37,382 nucleotides of DNA from Pelomyxa schiedti (GCA_020536535.1 JAHLWZ010000964.1:1-37382), one strand, 5' to 3'. Positions 1 to 10,789 are shown, counted from the first letter of the stretch. Notes: a model not told the origin generated them from the letters alone. Translations and numbers: made by a program.

Positions 1-64
1 ATCCAATCCAATCCAATCCAATCCAATCCAATCCAATCCAATCCAATCCAATCCAATCCAATCC
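1..64. repeat. (ATCCA)n pentamer microsatellite at the window edge
   Basis: The window opens with about twelve perfect head-to-tail copies of the pentamer ATCCA, broken at about position 64 by the sequence cccagtctcg. The true length is unknown because the array runs off the left edge. It may be a simple microsatellite that ended an assembly contig. A subtelomeric or telomere-like role cannot be excluded, but the strand reading TGGAT has only two G per unit and matches no telomere repeat I know. Confidence 0.9.
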
Positions 65-1632
65 CAGTCTCGCACAGCACAGTTGGCAGCCGCGCAAATT
101 CGCAGGGAAGCCAAAGGCTGTGGAAAACAATCAGTTGCCAGAACAAGAAAAAAAAAACCCGTACCGATGATGGAGGTGGGCCAGAGTAGTGATCAAAACA
201 AACAACACACACAGAGTTGGGGGTCAGTGGCGGAAGCGTACAGGTCACATGCTGAGATGACAGCCTGTCATCGCCACGGTAAATCCCCCTCTCCCTTTGT
301 ACACAGCCCATTTCCGGCACATTGATCAGTATTGCTGGTAGGTGGCTTCTTTTTTTCTTTCTCAGGCAGCCCACATATTATGCAGGTGGCGGACCTGCCT
401 ACAATCTATCACCAAGGTGCACCCCTTGCTCTTGCTCACCACCATAGCCTTCCCTGGTCCCACTAACATGCTGGCAGGCACCCGGAATGACCAAGCTTGG
501 AACAGTGAAGATGCCAATAGATGTTACCCGTTGTAGTCGGCTGTTGCCCACTCTGATATAGGCAAGTTGTCCTTTAACCCACGGTTCTCCTTCTCATCTC
601 ATCTACCCTTAGATCACCTCCAGTGGATGAGGTGGCAAGTAGGGAGAGCCTGCCACTGCTGAGTTGACAGCCTGTCACCAAGGTAAATCCCCCCCTTTGT
701 ATCATAACCCCACTCAACCATGATAGGTTGCGTTGGTACCCATGCTCCCAGCATTGCACACTACAGCACATTTCTGTATTTCTGGCACCTTGTGATACTG
801 GTAGGATGGCCTCTTTTCTCTTTTTCCGCATCTCACATACAATTTTTTTAGGTGGTGGACTTTTCACCTCACATCCACACCGGCCACAGAACCCGCTGCA
901 CGCCTGGGGCACAGTTGTCAACCCACAGGGAGTGTGTGAAGCTGCGCGGTGCATGGCACCCCTGGTGCCCGTGGTTACAGTAATAGATCAAGTTCTATTT
1001 ATTTTCTTCTGTTCTTTCAAACCCAACACCCTCTGCTGAACTTGAATTGTCAATATGTGTACTTTAGCAAGGACACCACAAAGCTAAAAACTTCTTTTTA
1101 TCAAGTCACTCACATCTTTCAGAGTGAAAAGCACAACCGGAGCATAGTCGTCAGTGTTTGGCTCCTGTATGAAAGCAATGAACAGAGAGCAAAGAGACAG
1201 ACTACATACTTAGAGCCTGCTCTCTGGCCGCTGTGGCAGCAGAATTTACATCACCACCCAGAACCCCTTCCAGGGTAGCAATCTCAGGGCAGCATGATAA
1301 TAGGTCGGGGCCGCTTATTACATGGTAGCCTTTGTTGAAAGAAATAGGCTGTGTGGGCAAGCAAGAAGTTATGGTATTCTGGGTAACGTGACTTTGCGAC
1401 AGGAAGAAATAGACACCTTGGAAGGATTTAGGTTGATACATGATTTGGGGGTACCATCTGTGGGTTCTTCTGATGCTATCTGGAAGAATAGCTTGAGCTC
1501 TTTTGTTATTACTGAAAGTGCACTTGACCGAAGCATTTTGAACTTCACTGTTATTTCAGAGTTGAGATGTGATATGAGGGGTGAGGCTTACAGTAAATGG
1601 CACAACACTGACCGTTGGGCACTTAAAGGAAG
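65..1632. other. Region without a confident gene; contains an imperfect duplication
   Basis: I could not build a convincing gene here. Open frames exist on both strands, for example 728-1039 (+), 574-954 (-), 1202-1441 (-) and 1322-1636 (+), but they overlap one another, lack recognisable domains and read as low-information sequence. The minus frame ending near 1202 has a protein-like stretch (EIATLEGVLGGDVNSAATAA) followed by an intron-like GTATGT...CATACAG segment. It could therefore be an exon of an unrecognised minus-strand gene, but the reading phase across that segment does not join. Segments near 250-400 and 655-850 resemble each other and are reported as a finding. Confidence 0.4.
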
Positions 1633-3810
1633 TTAGCAAATACCAGAACTGGCCAGTAGAGTACATTTGCGCTGAGCCTCAAACATATAATCAAAGAAGT
1701 GTCTGTTATAAGGTACATATATTCCAAGACCCAGAGTATGAGTAATACTAATGCTTTCCTGAGTCACTTCAGACACTGTAATGAAATTTGGGTGTAAATC
1801 TACAGAATATTGATCAGAAGCCTCAAACGTTTCCCACTACATACGTGGCACGCTATGACAATGGGCCATAGTGAGGCACTTAATCATTAGTGGACTTGAT
1901 GGTAAACTCAACTGCTCGAGATTTATGCCAATAAACGGTGAGTCTGCCTCCTCAACCATGAGACGGCATGTTGTTCGCTACATCTGGTAAATTAAACTTA
2001 CAACATAGGAACGTATTCACAAGAACGAATTGTTGCACTCGCGAAGGCAGATCCACTTGTAGCTGCAGCAAATTGTATGCATATGAAAAGGGCATGTAAA
2101 CATCAGCGCCATCTTTCTTTGGGATAATAAGTGCTAAATGGCTGGTGTTCAGTACGGTGCCAATGGCCATCAGATCAGTAAAATCTGGCTTTTCGTTATA
2201 CCATTCAATAATCTCAGTGGCTACCTTTTTTGTCAGCTTGAATGTGAACTTTTTCTCCAGAAATCCATGTCTTCTTCTTTGTGAGGAACAGCTTCCTTAG
2301 CTCAGATAGGGCTCCCCTCGTTGGAAAAAGAGGCCTGCAGTAAGGTGAATTATTAAACCAATAGAGTAACATACATATGCAACTCATTATACGTAATAAA
2401 TGCCCCTTTAGATGCTGTTTCTACGATATTTTCATGAGGGCCAGCTTTAATTCTGAGACAGTGAATGTGAACCCCACGAATGAAAAGAAAATCCAAACTT
2501 TGCGAGAAACTGTCTGAAGTACAGTGGGGATGCATAAAGTGCCACTGATACAAGATTAATATTGTGTTCTATTTCTAAGACGGAGGTGCCAAATAGACTC
2601 TCTACAGGATCAGTTTTAAAAAGGTAGCTTAGTAGCTCTATTGCAACAGGTGGTGTTATCATTGGGTTCTAGGAGTAAAGCTAAGGCAATTTATCAGGGA
2701 GTTTCGTTACCATAACGTTCAAGAAAGTCAGTGGCACGTTTTCTAATGTGCGAAGGATGGTTGGATCTTCACCGGTTACTAACAACATTTCCCCTTGACA
2801 CCTCATATCCGATATTTTTCTTGTTTGGTTTTTATAAGTGACAAAAGAAATGAGGAAAATACTCAAAGGTAGGAACAAATTTATCCAATATCCTTGCTTC
2901 GTGGACATGTAGTAGTACGTTTCTACAAGCACAGGCTTCGAAAATTGAGACACTTTCAAAGGGAGTTGTTTACCTTCTTCTATGAGGCTCATAGAGAAAA
3001 CATCTGCGAAGTCAACACGTCGGACTGCCCTTGCGGGATCCATTTGTCCCGCAATGTCCTCTGCGGCTTCGATACAATCATTGCCTGGACCTAGTTTTTC
3101 CGTGAAATCTGGATCAATTCAGGCGGTGATATACCCCAGACACAGGGTATAGCTCCAGTCTTCGACACAATGTCCGCGGCCGCAAGTTTATGCTCCAGGG
3201 TGATGATCCGTAAGTCTTCTGGATCAGGGCAAACTTTCCAGTATCTGACATCAAGCCTAACGCGGGCTGTGCATCAAAGTACTTGAATAACATGATACTG
3301 GCAAACTAGGTTGAATGGTTCTGTTGCGTTCCTTCTTGGACTAAACATTGGTGCTGGATGTAGTGGAGGCTCCAGTGGCTTTTCAGGTATTGGCTGTGCA
3401 TGTTGTACTTGTTGTTGGGGTGGAGGTGCTGGAGGTGGTGGAGGTTCGTTTACTTCAATGCGCGGTACCATCCGTCTGTAATACACGATCACCAGTAGAA
3501 GTTTGTACTGGTTGCTTTTGCCCTTCACTTTCTTTTTCATTTGGCTGCTCCATATGCTATCACCATCGAGCAAGGACTTCAAATAAGGGCCAATATCTGC
3601 ACTCCAATTCGCCACTTCAACTGCAACTTTTTCAGGTGTGCTTTCACCAGATTTTGGATTGGGCTGGATTTGAAGGGCCAATTCCTCCCCTTTACTCAGA
3701 AAAAGGTTCCACGTTTCGGAGCTAATGTCTTTGGGCTGTTCACCATCTATCTTTTGCACCAAAGCTTGATACTTTGGTTGTTTCACAGAGAAATAAGTAG
3801 TAAGCTGCAT
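1633..3810 (-). CDS. DEP-like domain protein of unknown family, paralog A (multi-exon)
   Basis: I do not recognise the family. The start is the ATG at 3808-3810, which begins MQLTTYFSVKQPKY. Blocks in order are: an N-terminal helical block followed by a proline/glutamine-rich linker (about 3274-3810); a block with YWKV and GISPPE (about 3130-3260); an aspartate-rich block with VDFADVFSMSL (about 2980-3100); a block with GEMLLVTGEDPTI (about 2683-2800); a hydrophobic block near 2380-2660; a winged-helix-like block, KKVATEIIEWYNEKPDFTDL then MAIGTVLN (about 2040-2260); and a last exon containing SITHTLGLGIYVPYN that stops at 1633-1635. The winged-helix block resembles DEP domains (conserved E..IEW, then G..L). 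Every main block has a counterpart in the divergent gene that begins 220 bp away, so the two are paralogs. Splice junctions between about 1810 and 1960 could not be resolved. A relation to Iml1/DEPDC5 was considered but not supported. Confidence 0.6.
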
Positions 3811-4030
3811 GCTGAGTGAGAATAAGCATTACAACAAGAGCAGGCACAGCAACAAAAAAAACCCCAAACAATCAGTCTCAATGGAGGTTCATGCTAACTT
3901 GTCTTTTTCTTGTAATTGGTTTCAGCATCAAGCTATATGCTAAGATCAAATTAAATAAATAAAATCAGCATTTCGAAGAATTCTTTTTTCGTCGAAAGAT
4001 CAACGGCATGACAAATCAAAAACAAAAACA

Positions 4031-7000
4031 ATGGGTGATGTGGCCGACGTCGGCTCAGCTGCAGCGGTGCCACCGGCGAGTGCATCATCAAAGGTGGTTT
4101 CACCACCAATCAAAATCGAAATCGCGGCGTCGGCCGTCAGACCCAAGAAATTCAACGAGACGTTCATGGTTTCTAACCCAAATTTTGGCGTCATTCTGTC
4201 GTACGTCGACTGTGAAAGAGCTGTTCCAAATTGGTTTCTCTGGTTTTTAAACAAAGGGACATCCCTTGTTCCCACACTGAGCGCCAAAATGGCTTTGGAT
4301 GCTGCAATGGCTGTGGTCATTCCATCAGAACTGAACGGAGTTATTCAAGAAGAACAGGTTCTTCTAGAAGCCATCAATGACCCTGGCATTTGGCATGTTG
4401 AATCGCAGGGGACACGGTACACAGCACCAAATGTTCAGCCAGAGGTCAGACTACTGTTGAGCATTGCATATATTGCGCGTGTGCGGCAAACTCAAAATCA
4501 CATTCCCCAGACACCACCCCTTATGAGGAATTCCTTCTTCCCTCTTGGTAGCACCAAGTTCTGTGCAGTTCCTGACAAAGCCCTAGCATTCACCTCTTCG
4601 TCTCCGTTTTCACCAAAACTGCCACCACAACCTGAACTTGCAACAGCATCCTCATCTACTTCCTCCATCAATAACCTGCGGGAAAAAGTGCATCCAGTCA
4701 GACAGAGAGAAGCACTCGGAACAGATAACCCCCTTCTCTGTCAATCCCCAGATTCTATTCTCGAAATGTGGTGTACTGTTGCAAATAGATACCAGAGAGA
4801 ACATGAAGATGATAGTGACAGTGAAAATGAAGAGGCTGAGGATGGAGTCAAAACACATAAAAAACCAGCAGCACAAAGCTCTTCCATCCTCTCCCTTCTG
4901 TCATATTGGAAAGTAGTTCCTGAGAACTGTTTCAAAATCACTATAAAGACATATGAGTCCCGTCTTATTGCAGTAGAGATCCTGACAAAGAAACATGGAA
5001 ATTCAATAATATATGTTATTACAGGTGTGTCACCTCCTTGAATTCTTTCACTCACTTAAAAAAAGGAAAGAAAAAGCATTGCTCTTGCCAGATAGATATG
5101 TTGGTGGATGAATTGAACAAGGTGAAACAATTTTATAAGGCACGTTTGCCTTTTGAGTCTCTTATCAACACAGGTTACACTATTCGCTTCTCTTTTGTTT
5201 TCCCAAGTCCTCCTTCCTTTTGTAGGCAAAAATACCGATGATATACTAACTGACATGTTTTTACAAAATCCTGGCTGCACGTGTCAAAATATGTTGCTAC
5301 ATGTTTATGATGTTAAACATCCATCAACTGATAACTGTGGCCAATTGATAATAGATGCCTTCCAGTATAACTGATCCCTTTTTGTTTTGTACTAATTGTC
5401 TATAGAAAACTGAAGCAGATAATGCTAAGAGAAGTGTGTGTCATAATCTCCGGGAAAAATCCCCTTATCGAGGAAGAAGCTGGATTGCCCCTTTTGTATT
5501 ACAAGCCTATACTGGTTTTACACACTCTCACGGGGTTTGCTGATATAAATCTAGAATCCCATCATAACCTCCAGAATTGCCCATCAGATGATGTGGCATT
5601 TGTTTAAGGCTGTCAACAGTTCATCCCTTTGGGCTGATGAACCGGATAAAAGCAAAGAACAAATGAAAAAAACATCAGGGTCTCTTTATGCTCAGCCAGA
5701 TGTTATTCATCTTTTCCTGGAAATGTATGTAACAGGAAATGGAATTAAAAATAACAGTCAAAATAGGCTCAAGATATATTGTGGTGATGGACATGGAACA
5801 CCACCAGATATGAAGGCAATGATTGAAGCAGTGTGGAAAGAGAAGATGTAACTATAACTACTTTTCTCAGAGGCTTTTCTTAAGAATAACTGTCACACAG
5901 GATGAAAATAAAACCAGATCCCGTTATGGAGGGAAAGGAGATGATGGAACAACTAAGAGCTCAAATTCGTAGAGCGCCCATGGCAATAAGATATACCTCC
6001 ACTGCAGAAATTATAGAAATGCAAAAAAGTATCTTCATAAAATGAAAAAAAGTAACAAAAAACAGATGATGAGCTGATTCAGATTGGCAATGTTTTGAAT
6101 AATCTGGGTTTATCTTGTTTCATTCCATTGGAGGATGGCTATATTCGCATTTACCTTCCTTTTTGTTGGACAAGTACATTCTTCAGTGATAATGACGACA
6201 TCAAGGTTTTATTTCTGTCTGGATTTTTACAGTTTTTTAATCAAGTAAAAAGTCATCTCCTGATTCAAATTTTTGGCTAAGTACAAAACCCATAAATTTC
6301 TGGCTCTTCGAGAAGCGAATTAAACATGCTCTCACAATACCTGGATCATTTCTCTTGCATGTTTCTAACGCTAGAACTCCATTTCATTCACATTTCAGTG
6401 CGTAAAATCAAGTAGAGAACTTTAACCTAATGCCATTTAGATTTACGTGAAGGTTGCGTAACTTTTGACCTCTTAGAGACAATCCCTCCAGAGTGGATAT
6501 TGAGCAACCTCATTGGTTGCAAAAAAAATGACGTGATAAGTAGACAAAGCTCTGAGGCAACTGACTATGTTTCCATTATCCAAAAAAGTGTGTTTTACAA
6601 TGCCAAACCTTTTCTCAAATCCACTGTATATTGCCGATGCTTCAATACCTTCTTTTGCCTACCGTACAATATTACCAAATGAGACCCTGTGCTAACTTTA
6701 TTTTTAGATCAATATCAAGTCGCCGGATCATTGGATCTAGCTGCATTAGAGCAAAAGACTTTCAAATGGTGGGAAGCAGCCTTGCTTTGGCCTGAATCCT
6801 GTTGAGTTTCTTCTTTTCTTACCTCTTATTTATTATCTGATAGCAACATATACAATGATCGCCAGAAGTGAAATCCCTTTATCAACAAGGTTACGAGCTT
6901 TCTTGGAGGGAACTATCCGAGTCAAAAATTTGTACTGGAAACAATTCCAAATTCTTGCAGGCTCTGAGCTTTGGTGTTTTTGCCCGGAGGCTTTTATCCA

Positions 7001-7816
7001 ACTTGTAAGGCCAGCTGATAGACAACTACTATTCCGTACAATTTCTGTTCTTCATTTTAATCAATTTACGTTGCTTAGCACCGAACTCAAAAAGATGTAG
7101 GGTGGAACACCCTTGACACTACTGCTTGGCTCTTAACATTTTTGCGAAATAAAAAAAAGTGGAAAAAATCACTGGAAGAAAGTTTTTTTTTTTTTGATTG
7201 CCCGTAGGTGTGGATGAAGGGACTAAGACATTGCCCAATGCCTTTTAGGCGGATGACCTCGAAAGTCTCAGCGGTCTGGTGTTTAGTTTTTTTGTTTTAC
7301 CAGTTGCATAAACATCCCATCATCACAAAAATGCTTAAGGGAGGGGAGAGGGCAGTGTGGGCGCGATGGCAGCTTGCCGCCTTGGCCCTTCCTGTATGCA
7401 GGTGCCAACGCCTCGTCACAGTGACATCGCTCTCTGTCTCGTCACAGCCTTCTTGTTCATCATCGTGTAAAAGACCAAGGATCGCAGCAACTGCAGCAAA
7501 AAGCACAGGGGCAACTATTCAAAGAAAGCCACTTACGCGCCCACAATTGCAAGTACAATCACCTGTGTTGGGAATGCCGCCTGTGAGTTTGCTGCCTTGG
7601 CCTGTATTGACTTGGATTGGACATGAGTGGGTCAATAACACTGCAAGGGTGGTGGCATTCAAGGTGCTAGTTGGTGAGGATAACAATAGGACTGAAGGGT
7701 GGGTTCAAGTGAGTGTATCACATACACTGGGGATCACTGTTCCATCAACTTCTATGACTCCCTCACCACATGTTTCATCTTCTCACGTTCCACCAAGGCA
7801 AAACACACAAGCATAG
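4031..7816 (+). CDS. DEP-like domain protein of unknown family, paralog B (multi-exon, 3' end uncertain)
   Basis: This is the divergent paralog of the gene at 1633-3810. The start is the ATG at 4031. The first exon (4031 to about 5026) has a short Ala/Ser/Pro leader, the shared N-terminal block (FMVSNPNFGVILSYVDCERA), a Ser/Pro and acidic linker longer than in paralog A (DDSDSENEEAED), and the block YWKVVPENCFKITIKTYESR ending in GVSPP. Later exons carry EVCVIISGKNPLIEEE (about 5425-5560), STAEIIE then ELIQIGNVLNNLG (about 5995-6110), which matches the DEP-like block of paralog A, and IYLPFCW. Further open segments with protein-like sequence lie at 6700-6800 and 6855-7100. The 3' limit is inference: the open frame ending at 7816 contains VSVSHTLGITVP, parallel to SITHTLGLGIYVP at the end of paralog A, so I extended the gene to it. 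It could end near 7100 instead. Function unknown. Confidence 0.55.
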
Positions 7817-7908
7817 ATTCCTTCCTGAAGTTGTAAACAAAAAAATTGTTCTGTTCCATCCATTCCACACCATTTGAGACAAAGAAAAGTAAGTAAAAGT
7901 TGTAAGTA

Positions 7909-9218
7909 TCAGGAGGTGTGTTCATGCTTAAGGTGATTGGAACCAGCTGTTGAAGGTACCTTGGGACACGCAGGGTGCTCTCTCCTGCAATGGTTAAAAT
8001 TTGATCAAATGAATTTGTTAGAAAGAAGTACCGCATGAAGGAGTATTCATAGGTCACAGCACCTAGGGAGGCACCTAAGAAGCTGCCAATTGTCCACACC
8101 CACGCATTGGAGAGGTCTCCCTGTGATTAGTGTCAGAATAACCCGCTTTTAGGTGATGGTTTACACACTTCCCAGATTGCCGGAGCAAGAGCCCTAAAGG
8201 GATTCATAGCTACACCGCCGGTTGCAACTCCAGCAAGAATATTGAGCATTGCAATGCAGGCGATAGCAATGGGGCCAAATACACCCCAGCCCCGGGGGTC
8301 AAAAGCAGTAGCAAAAGCGCCAAAGACAAGACCAAAGGTGCAATACCTGAAAAACGTTAGTATTACCCAGTGAAGAAAAGGTACACACATTTCAAAGAAG
8401 AACGCTCTTCCGGCTTGAAGGAATAAAGGGTGAGAACTGCAAGTTATAACAGCAATTAATTTACTTAGACAGACCGGATTGATCAGGCCCCAGTTTATTA
8501 TACTAATATCAGATATGAGAAAGAGTAAAAGAAAAATTGACCAACTGAGAGTGGTGCATCAATAGCCAACTTAATGAAACCCGCACCAGCAATAGCACCA
8601 AGAAACTGGCAAAAAACATAGGCACCAAATCTGACTAATGTTAGAGCAATCTCCCGGTAACCCAATAAAAGTATACCTCAAAAGGGTGATTCTTTTGCAT
8701 AACAGTGTCCCAAGGGACATTGCCGGGTTGAAATGTGCACCTGAAAAACAATAAGGTCGGTGCACAAAGCTAGTTGGGGTACTCCTACCACTTAGATGGG
8801 CCGTAGCATAAATAACAATAAGAATAAGTAATCCATGGTAGAGAACAATGACCAATGTGGCGGCCCCACCAGTAAGTATATCTTCAATTCCTTTTGTTCC
8901 GGCAAGGGAGAGAGCTTTGTTTTTTTAAGTACCAGCGGGGTATGAAAGTGGCAGATACCAACGCTAGGTTTTCAGATGAAAAGAGTATTGCTAAGAGAGG
9001 GACATACAAAAACTGAGTTGCCAGGAACTCAGCAAATAGTGCTCGATAAAAGTCAGGCTTGTACATCTCATCCAGGTTGAACAAGTTGTCCACATAGCAA
9101 CTTTCGTGCTTTTTCTCATCCTCTTCATGGTCCCTCTTTCTCCCTCCTCCTCGTCTCTCTCCCCTAGAGATGACAGTTAAAAAAAAAGAAGAAACCCAAC
9201 CAACCAACATGTTTTCAT
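7909..9218 (-). CDS. Aquaporin / MIP-family channel with NPF in the second pore box
   Basis: This is a six-helix water or small-solute channel of the plasma or organelle membrane. First half: the acidic-basic leader HEEDEKKHE, then FYRALFAEFLATQFLYV (helix 1), a second helix around LVIVLYHGLLILIVIYATAH, and the intact first pore box GAHFNPAMSLG (about 8700-8740). Helices follow in FGAYVFCQFLGAIAGAGF and TFGLVFGAFATAFDPRGWG. The second box reads GGVAMNPFRALAPAI (about 8175-8220), so the canonical NPA is NPF while the selectivity-filter Arg after it is kept. Helix 6 is VWTIGSFLGASLGAVTYEY. Removing a clear 47-nt intron (GTACTTC...TTGCAG, about 7985-8031) gives a short hydrophilic tail ending at the TGA at 7909-7911. 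The start at 9218 assumes an intron across 9175-9205 and is tentative; the next in-frame Met lies just before helix 1. Length fits the family. Confidence 0.85.
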
Positions 9219-9491
9219 CACCCAAGAAAAAAAAAAAAGGCACGCAAACAGCTACAGTCAAAACTGAGCAACAACGACAACAACAACGGGTCAATTGTCT
9301 TGGGCTCCATCTCCACCACAGTTCCCCCTTCCTCTTCTGCCCTTGACATGTCGTTGTTACACTTTCCTAGTATTTACAACCCCAACCGCCTTCGCAACTT
9401 CGTTTCGTTGTTGTATTGTGGTACAACAATCACTTTGGCTTGTTTTTTGTTGATTTCGCTTCGTTGTTATTACCGAGAAGAATATCTGCAG

Positions 9492-9728
9492 ATGAGGGTG
9501 GTTGTGCGGGGGATTGACGGGCCCAGCGTGGCGCTGGACAACATGCAGCCATCCGACACTGTCATGAGAGTGTTGCAAATGATGCAACGCAAGGACGGGA
9601 TACCGCCAGACCAGGTCAGGGTGGTGTTCAGGGGCGCCGAGTTAACTGATACTTCAATGACCTTGGCTCAATGCAACATCCATGACAACGACACTGTCCA
9701 TCTTGTATTAAGGTATACAAATTATTAA
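9492..9728 (+). CDS. Ubiquitin-like domain protein lacking the C-terminal Gly-Gly
   Basis: The 78-residue frame is a ubiquitin fold that aligns along its whole length with ubiquitin: MRVVVRGIDG at beta 1, QPSDTVMRVLQMM in the helix, DGIPPDQVRVVFRGAELTD (ubiquitin has [21 protein letters not shown]), and HDNDTVHLVLR at the last strand. It ends YTNY, so the RGG tail needed for conjugation is absent. It is therefore more likely a fixed ubiquitin-like domain, as in adaptor proteins, than a modifier. The same frame is open upstream to an ATG at 9300. That longer form (142 residues) would add a hydrophobic, possibly membrane-spanning segment (VSLLYCGTTITLACFLLISL). The upstream part has imperfect CGTTGTT-containing repeats and may instead be 5' UTR or an intron ending in CTGCAG at 9491. 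The gene is divergent from the aquaporin. Confidence 0.75.
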   Translation: MRVVVRGIDGPSVALDNMQPSDTVMRVLQMMQRKDGIPPDQVRVVFRGAELTDTSMTLAQCNIHDNDTVHLVLRYTNY

Positions 9729-9926
9729 TTGTAGCCATTCAGGCAAGCGGCACTCAAAGTACTGTACAAACAGGGTGAGAAAAACAGAAGCTGATTGAGT
9801 GTGTGGTTGGGGTAAAGCTGGGGTATGTTGTGGAATTGATGGAACAGAAAAGCTGGCACACAACAGAGAGGGAGAACACAAGTCAATAAAGGAAAATTAC
9901 TTTTATCACCAAAACATAAGCCTTTT

Positions 9927-10742
9927 TCAGTCGTAGCCACTCATTGCTTTACGTAGGATACGTTTTTCCTCTTCCACGAAGTTCTTTGCTCTGGAGCATT
10001 GACCAAGGTCGCGCTTCCTCTTCTCTTTCTCATTGAACGTGAGTGGCTTTTTCTTCATCTTCTCCAGCTTCCTCTCTTTCTGCATTTCTGGCAATGACTT
10101 CTTCCTGGCACCACTAGAACTTTCTCCTGCTGATGTTGATGACGACTTGTCATCTTCCAGGTGCTGTGCTTCCCACACAAATTCTTGCTGCGAGGGAGCT
10201 GTGTTTGGGTGCAGGAACTTTGGCAATGGGGCCTTTGTGCCCACGTTGAGCAGGTCACACACAGGGGGTAAATCCACAGACACAACCCTAGGCCTCTTAG
10301 CCACAGGCCCTGTTACTTCCGCAGCAGCACTTTCCACAGCCGTTAAGGCTGATTGTGATTCTAATTGCGCGCCAGATAGTGAGAGTGGCTCTGCCGTGCC
10401 AGAATCTTGTATTTCTCCTGATTGTGATTCTGGCACCACCTGCGTGTGTATCCCCTCTGACCGTTCATAACCCAAATGTGTGTGAACTCCTTCAGCAGCC
10501 TCAACAACGGCTGTTTTGGTCGCGCCCGGGGTCACACTGGTTTGTCCACAATTGGTGCAATTGGTCCCATCACCACAGCCACTCAGTGTACGAGGGTCGT
10601 CGTGGGTTTCGTGGGTGTTTGTGATGTCGTCTGCTTTTTTGCCGGTGGCAGGTGGGGATGACGTTGATGTCATTGAGTCGCGTGTTTGAGTGCTGTATCC
10701 CCCGTTGTCCTCCTCGTCCGACGATTCGTAGTTGACAAGCAT
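9927..10742 (-). CDS. Acidic/serine-rich protein with conserved-looking basic C-terminus; function unknown
   Basis: This is a single open frame. I chose the start that gives MLVNYESSDEEDN (ATG at 10740-10742), because an upstream ATG at 10856 would overlap the start of the divergent gene and adds only low-complexity sequence. The N-terminus is acidic (SSDEED) and the middle is Ser/Thr/Gly/Glu-rich and probably disordered. A short basic patch AKRPRVVSVDLPP lies about 175 residues in. The C-terminal 50 residues are strongly charged and helical: KERKLEKMKKKPLTFNEKEK, then RDLGQCSRAKNFVEEEKRIL. That tail looks like a conserved nuclear-protein motif of the kind seen at the end of small uncharacterised eukaryotic proteins, but I cannot name the family. 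It converges with the ubiquitin-like gene (198 bp between stops). Confidence 0.65.
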   Translation of the reverse strand: MLVNYESSDEEDNGGYSTQTRDSMTSTSSPPATGKKADDITNTHETHDDPRTLSGCGDGTNCTNCGQTSVTPGATKTAVVEAAEGVHTHLGYERSEGIHTQVVPESQSGEIQDSGTAEPLSLSGAQLESQSALTAVESAAAEVTGPVAKRPRVVSVDLPPVCDLLNVGTKAPLPKFLHPNTAPSQQEFVWEAQHLEDDKSSSTSAGESSSGARKKSLPEMQKERKLEKMKKKPLTFNEKEKRKRDLGQCSRAKNFVEEEKRILRKAMSGYD

Positions 10743-10789
10743 TGGGATCACTGACCGAAAGGAACAATCTTTTTTCTTGTGTTTTGGAG

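Noticed and set aside
1-64. Calling the pentamer array a telomere
   Set aside because: The unit matches no telomere repeat I know, and one occurrence at a window edge is not evidence for a chromosome end.
1633-3810. Identification as Iml1/DEPDC5 (GATOR1) because of the DEP-like block and the domain order
   Set aside because: The N-terminal and middle blocks do not match the Iml1 sequence I can recall, and the protein is far shorter; the DEP resemblance alone is not enough.
3348-3819. Plus-strand frames opposite the first exon of DEP-like paralog A
   Set aside because: Shadow frames; the minus strand has a paralogous counterpart in the neighbouring gene, which the plus-strand frames lack.
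9927-10742. Assignment to the C1orf52 (DUF4660) family
   Set aside because: Only the SSDEED-type N-terminus is similar; the basic C-terminal motif does not agree with that family.
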